Assembly (NCBI GenBank): GCA_003133345.1
Contig: PKXB01000177.1
Span: forward strand, 4,538 to 12,998
Direction of reading: 5' to 3'
From: Hyphomicrobiales bacterium
GTDB lineage: Bacteria; Pseudomonadota; Alphaproteobacteria; Rhizobiales; Xanthobacteraceae
DNA: 8,461 nucleotides
The translations under genes and the position numbers were made by a program. Positions 5,960-8,461 of the stretch are shown here, one piece after another. The notes beneath the pieces were generated by a model. That model was not told the origin of the DNA, ran no database searches, and worked only from the letters and a program-made list of their open reading frames with translations. Positions within the stretch are counted from its first letter, which is position 1, and each line of letters opens with the position of its first letter.

Positions 5960-6010
5960 GCGGCGCCCGCGCGCGAGGCTCGTAACCCCGCTCCCGGGAG
6001 GCCCTGGGTC

Positions 6011-6142
6011 GCCGTCCGTCCCCACTAAGAGGGACCGCCCTTCAGTGGGCTGGACGCGGCGCGGACGAAGGCGGGCGAAAGCCTGCCGGATCGGGGCCCG
6101 GCTCGGGCCCCGTCCGCGTCCGGAAGCTACGGCCCCGGGGAC
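6011..6142 (+). ncRNA. Candidate structured RNA, part A: long hairpin plus three-way junction
   Basis: Two substructures can be drawn. First, GTCC (6014-6017) with GGAC (6052-6055) and CCCACT (6021-6026) with AGTGGG (6044-6049) form a long hairpin; its loop can itself pair GGG (6031-6033) with CCC (6038-6040). Second, GCGGACG (6061-6067) pairs with CGTCCGC (6111-6117) and closes a three-way junction. One arm is GGCGGGC (6070-6076), a GAAA loop and GCCTGCC (6081-6087) with one G-U pair. The other is GGGGCCCG (6093-6100), a GCT loop and CGGGCCCC (6104-6111), which shares base 6111 with the outer stem. A GNRA loop and a G-U pair work only for the plus-strand transcript. GTCC (6118-6121) can pair with GGAC (6139-6142). 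The family is not identified. High GC makes chance stems likelier, so a statistical fold test matters. Confidence 0.45.
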
Positions 6143-6153
6143 AGAAAAGCCGC

Positions 6154-6243
6154 GATGGAGCGCCGAGAGGCGCGCACCCGTCGTCACGGGTGCCCGCGCC
6201 GCAAGGCGTGGATTGATAAGGATGCGCCGCTCGGCGCTCCGTC
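6154..6243 (+). ncRNA. Candidate structured RNA or RNA-like repeat, part B: 14-bp stem closing two hairpins
   Basis: Bases 6154-6167 pair with 6230-6243 over 14 positions. Eleven are consecutive and perfect (GGAGCGCCGAG with CTCGGCGCTCC), and one of the outer three is a T-G wobble. Inside lie GCACCCGT (6174-6181), a CGTC loop and ACGGGTGC (6186-6193), then at once a 7-bp stem (6194-6200 with 6205-6211) with a GCAA tetraloop and one G-U pair. Alternative local hairpins exist: GCGCC-GAGA-GGCGC (6160-6173), also GNRA-looped, and GCGCCG-CT-CGGCGC (6224-6237). They would compete with the long stem. I recall very similar sequence recurring in Rhizobiales genomes, so this may be a dispersed repeat family that is transcribed; that memory was not checked. 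It ends about 130 bp before the amidase start. Confidence 0.5.
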
Positions 6244-6289
6244 CCCTCGCATAACGCGGGGGCTAAGAAAGTGCCCGGCGCAAGCCGGG
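6243..6289 (+). other. Two further hairpins between the RNA-like element and the amidase
   Basis: CCCC (6243-6246) and CGC (6248-6250) pair with GCG (6256-6258) and GGGG (6259-6262) across an ATAAC loop, with one bulged T. Next, CCCGGC (6274-6279), a GCAA loop and GCCGGG (6284-6289) form a perfect 6-bp stem, the fourth GNRA-loop hairpin in the block. No T-run follows. They may continue the structured element or belong to the amidase leader. Confidence 0.4.
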
Positions 6290-6356
6290 AGGGAACTACG
6301 GCGTACCCGGCGCCGCAAGAATACGGGCGATGGCGCTTGCGCGGACAATGACGGGC

Positions 6357-6363
6357 AGGGGAG
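6357..6363 (+). promoter_or_regulatory. Ribosome binding site used to choose the amidase start
   Basis: AGGGGAG lies 11 bases before the ATG at 6375. The in-frame ATGs at 6330 and 6348 have nothing comparable before them, which is why the shorter protein is reported. The spacing is somewhat long, so the choice is not certain. Confidence 0.45.
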
Positions 6364-6374
6364 TATCGCGCGGC

Positions 6375-7676
6375 ATGAAGGCCAATCACGCCCGCGACCG
6401 CCTCGACGCTGCGCTTGCTCGCATCGATGATCTGAGCGGCGAGGGCTCGCACGCCTGCCTCACTGTCTATCGCGAGGCCGCCCGCGCCGCCGCGGACGCC
6501 GCCGATGCGCGCGCCCGCGCCGGCATTTCGCTCGGGCCGCTCGATGGCGTGATCGTGTCCATCAAGGATATGTTCGACGTCGCCGGCGAAGTCACGCGCG
6601 CCGGCTCCAAAGTCCTGGCCGAGGAGGGCAAGCCGGCCGCGGCCGACGCGCCGGTGATACGGCGTCTGCGCGCCGGCGGCGCGGTCATTGTCGCCAAGAC
6701 CAACATGACCGAATTCGCCTTCTCCGGCGTCGGCATCAATCCGCATTACGGCACGCCGGGTAATCCGGCCGATCGCAAGCGCATTCCCGGCGGCTCCACC
6801 TCGGGTGGCGCAGTGGCGGTGGCCGACGGCATGTGCGAGATCGCCATCGGCAGCGACACCGGCGGCTCCACCCGCATTCCCGGCGCGCTCTGCGGCCTGG
6901 TCGGCTTCAAGCCGAGCCGGCAGCGCATTTCCACCGCCGGCGCCTTTCCGCTGTCGCCAAGCATCGACTCGATCGGGCCGATCGCGCGGTCCGTCATGGA
7001 CTGCGTCAAGGCCGACGCGGTGATGGCGGGCGACGACTTCAAGCCGCTCGAGCCGGCCCCGCTCGCGAACCTGCGCATCGGCATCGCGCAAGGCCTGCCG
7101 CTGGAAAACCTGGACGAGACGGTGGCCAAACGGTTTCCGCACGCCATCGACGCCCTGGAGCGCGCCGGCTGCCGGCTTTCCAACGAGAAGCTGGCGCTGC
7201 TCGACGGCATGGTCCGGATCAACAGCCGCGGCGGTGTGCAGCCGGCGGAAGCCTTCACCTTGCATCGCGACCGGCTTGACCGGCGTGGCGCCGACATCGA
7301 TGCGAACGTGCGCGCGCGGCTGGAGCGGGCCCGCAGCATCAGCGCGGCCGATTACATCGAGATGGTGAACGAGCGCACTGCGCTGATCGCCGATATGGAT
7401 GCGCGGCTGGCCGACATTGACGTGCTGGTGCTGCCGACCACGCCGATCGTTGCGCCGACCATTGAGGAAATGACGGCGCCGGATGTTTTCGCGCGCAAGA
7501 ACGCCATGCTGCTGCGCAATACCTCGATCTGGAATTTCTTCGATTGCTGCGCGATCTCGCTGCCGCTGCCGCGCGACGGCGGCTTGCCGGTCGGATTGAT
7601 GCTGGTGGTGCGCAACGGCCACGATCATCACCTGTTCCGCATCGCGACGGCGGTCGAGCGGTTGCTGGCGGCTTAA
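6375..7676 (+). CDS. Amidase-signature family hydrolase
   Basis: The 433-residue protein shows the full Ser-cisSer-Lys catalytic set of the amidase signature family. Lysine is K64 in VSIKDMFDV (61-69). The cis-serine is S141 in PGGSTSGGAVAVADG (138-152), and the nucleophile is S165 in GSDTGGSTRIPGALCG (159-174). The 24-residue step between the two serines is that of known members. Further conserved pieces are AKTNMTEFAFSG (107-118) and VLVLPTTP near the C-terminal third. Such enzymes hydrolyse amide (sometimes ester) bonds in the cytoplasm; no signal peptide is seen. The substrate cannot be told: GatA, allophanate hydrolase and aryl-amidases share this core, and the absence of gatB/gatC neighbours argues against tRNA amidation. 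In-frame ATGs at 6330 and 6348 would add 15 or 9 residues but lack a ribosome binding site. The upstream leader is hairpin-rich. A binding-protein gene follows after 102 bp. Confidence 0.92.
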   Translation: MKANHARDRLDAALARIDDLSGEGSHACLTVYREAARAAADAADARARAGISLGPLDGVIVSIKDMFDVAGEVTRAGSKVLAEEGKPAAADAPVIRRLRAGGAVIVAKTNMTEFAFSGVGINPHYGTPGNPADRKRIPGGSTSGGAVAVADGMCEIAIGSDTGGSTRIPGALCGLVGFKPSRQRISTAGAFPLSPSIDSIGPIARSVMDCVKADAVMAGDDFKPLEPAPLANLRIGIAQGLPLENLDETVAKRFPHAIDALERAGCRLSNEKLALLDGMVRINSRGGVQPAEAFTLHRDRLDRRGADIDANVRARLERARSISAADYIEMVNERTALIADMDARLADIDVLVLPTTPIVAPTIEEMTAPDVFARKNAMLLRNTSIWNFFDCCAISLPLPRDGGLPVGLMLVVRNGHDHHLFRIATAVERLLAA

Positions 7677-7678
7677 AG

Positions 7679-7727
7679 AGTGGTAGCCCACTGCGCTGCT
7701 TTTCGAGCTTGTTAAAGCTGCTAAAAG
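7679..7727. other. Small hairpins between amidase and binding-protein gene
   Basis: AGTGG (7679-7683) and CCACT (7688-7692) form a 5-bp stem just after the amidase stop. Next, AGCTT (7706-7710) and AAGCT (7715-7719) form a stem that CTTTT (7699-7703) and AAAAG (7723-7727) can extend. Neither is a classical terminator. The second, more AT-rich one could be an operator for the downstream gene. Confidence 0.25.
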
Positions 7728-7765
7728 TCCGGCATCATCACAAACAACGGCCGTCTGCTGGGCCA

Positions 7766-7772
7766 GGGAGGA
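7766..7772 (+). promoter_or_regulatory. Strong ribosome binding site of the Peripla_BP_6 gene
   Basis: GGGAGGA lies six bases before the ATG at 7779 and fixes the start of the gene that runs off the window. It resembles the GGGAGGA before the first binding-protein gene (1118-1124). Confidence 0.7.
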
Positions 7773-7778
7773 CTGCTA

Positions 7779-8461
7779 ATGAAACGCAAATCACAATCGA
7801 AGCCGGCGCACGTGAACCGCCGCATATTCACCGCGGGCTTAAGCGCCGCCGGACTTCTGGCCGGCACCGCACCGTTCAACATCGTGCGCGCGCAAGGGTC
7901 GGCCCTTAAAGTCGGCGTGCTGCTGCCACGCTCCGGCTACCAGGCCGGCATCGGCCAGGACTGCCAGCGTGGCGTCGATATCACGGCCGGAATTCTGAAG
8001 GACCTCGGCCTGCCTTCGCTGCAGATCATGAACGCCGACACCGAGACCAACGTCGATGTCGCGCGCGCGCGCGCCGAGAAGCTGATCGGCGAGGGCGCGC
8101 AACTGCTGGTCGGCGCCTTCGATTCCGGGCAGAGCTCGGCCATCGCGCAAGTCGCCGAGCAGAAAGGTATCCCCTACGTCATCAACATCGCCGCTGCCCC
8201 GCCGATCACCGAGCAGGGTTACAAATTCGTGTTCCGCAACTTCCCGACCGCCGGCATGATCCTGCGCGACGCCTTCGTCGACCAGAAGGAAGTGTTCGCA
8301 TCGGTCGGCGCGGCGCCGAAGACGGCGGTGTTCATGCACGTCAACGACACCTTCGGCACCGCGATGAAGGGCGGGATCGGCGCGGTGATGCCCAAGTTCG
8401 ACATGCCGTACAAAATCGTCGAGACGATCGCCTACGATCCGGCGGCGCGCGACCTGTCGGT
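7779..8461 (+). CDS. ABC transporter substrate-binding protein, Peripla_BP_6 / LivK type (5' part, cut by window edge)
   Basis: The first 227 codons are in the window and the frame stays open to the edge. The N-terminus has a twin-arginine motif, NRRIFTAGL (13-21), then a hydrophobic stretch and an IVRA|Q cleavage site near residue 38, so export by the Tat system is likely. The mature part starts LKVGVLLPRSG (43-52). It continues with CQRGVDI (62-68), INIAAAPPITEQG (135-147), VFRNFPT (151-157) and AVFMHVNDTFGTAMKGG (in pieces, 183-199). This is the order of the branched-chain-amino-acid-type binding proteins, many of which in soil Rhizobiales bind aromatic acids, amides or other small organics. 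Permease and ATPase genes would be expected beyond 8461. The gene follows the amidase in the same direction after 102 bp and may share its transcript. Ligand unknown; a link to the amidase substrate or product is a guess from position. Confidence 0.92.
   Translation, partial: MKRKSQSKPAHVNRRIFTAGLSAAGLLAGTAPFNIVRAQGSALKVGVLLPRSGYQAGIGQDCQRGVDITAGILKDLGLPSLQIMNADTETNVDVARARAEKLIGEGAQLLVGAFDSGQSSAIAQVAEQKGIPYVINIAAAPPITEQGYKFVFRNFPTAGMILRDAFVDQKEVFASVGAAPKTAVFMHVNDTFGTAMKGGIGAVMPKFDMPYKIVETIAYDPAARDLS

Larger units (their letters stand above)
5404..6374. other. Long gene-free stretch rich in inverted repeats
   Basis: No open frame here has a recognisable domain and a ribosome binding site. The stretch holds, in order, a dispersed palindrome (5423-5471), two simple hairpins (5488-5511 and 5734-5764), an AT-rich patch (5822-5858), nested palindromes (5885-5903) and a string of long stem-loops (5908-6289) that look like structured RNA. 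Between 5512 and 5733, and between 5765 and 5821, I see nothing that I can name. No tRNA, rRNA, CRISPR repeat or insertion-sequence transposase was found. Confidence 0.6.

Noticed and set aside
5856..6254. 132-codon plus-strand frame over the hairpin-rich block
   Set aside because: The product is very Arg/Pro/Ala-rich with no domain, has no ribosome binding site, and its bases are explained better by stem pairing. It was also checked for an IscB/RRXRR-type nuclease start, and none was seen.
5880..6330. tRNA, tmRNA, RNase P RNA, signal-recognition-particle RNA or group II intron domain V
   Set aside because: The block was read for the hallmark conserved segments of each; none was found. A covariance-model search would be needed to exclude divergent members.
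6042..7691. 549-codon minus-strand open frame opposite the amidase
   Set aside because: It runs across both the RNA-like hairpins and the amidase, has Arg/Ala/Gly/His-rich composition and no recognisable motif. The amidase catalytic residues on the other strand settle the coding strand.
1..8461. CRISPR array or transposase-bearing insertion sequence
   Set aside because: No regularly spaced direct repeats of the right length and no transposase-like frame were seen on either strand.

Overview
The window looks like a piece of a GC-rich alphaproteobacterial (probably Rhizobiales, Bradyrhizobium-like) chromosome. The grounds are high-GC codon use throughout, many ABC-importer and aromatic-catabolism genes, and an interspersed palindrome at 5423-5471 of a type I recall as common in that group. 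The taxonomic call is inference; no rRNA or marker gene is present.

Layout. (1) 1-894, minus strand: the N-terminal end of a two-domain extradiol-dioxygenase-like VOC protein, preceded by a DUF938 SAM-dependent methyltransferase. (2) 1129-3021, plus strand: a NitT/TauT-type ABC importer made of a secreted binding protein and a membrane permease, with no ATPase gene beside them. (3) 3037-4448, minus strand: two genes overlapping by ATGA that encode a GalC/LigK-type aldolase and a GalB-type 4-oxalomesaconate hydratase, the last two steps of the gallate / protocatechuate 4,5-cleavage route. (4) 4522-5403, plus strand, divergent from galB: a protein resembling 4,5-dihydroxyphthalate decarboxylase; the 73-bp gap between the two genes holds a candidate operator. 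(5) 5404-6374: 971 bp with no convincing gene, but rich in inverted repeats. Its second half (about 5885-6290, plus strand) folds on paper into branched stems with GNRA tetraloops and G-U pairs. (6) 6375-7676, plus strand: an amidase-signature hydrolase. (7) 7779-8461, plus strand, cut by the window edge: a branched-chain-amino-acid-type (Peripla_BP_6) binding protein with a probable Tat signal.

How the parts could work together. The decarboxylase-like protein, GalB and GalC can be placed on one path: 4,5-dihydroxyphthalate to protocatechuate, ring cleavage elsewhere, then 4-oxalomesaconate to 4-carboxy-4-hydroxy-2-oxoadipate to pyruvate plus oxaloacetate. The two importers and the amidase could supply aromatic acids or amides. 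That link rests on gene neighbourhood only.

The most unusual part is the candidate structured RNA or RNA-like repeat element at 6011-6289, upstream of the amidase. Four hairpin loops match GNRA only when read on the plus strand, and three G-U pairs also work only on that strand. I could not assign it to a known family with confidence; a HEARO/omega-RNA-like element without its nuclease gene is one testable idea.
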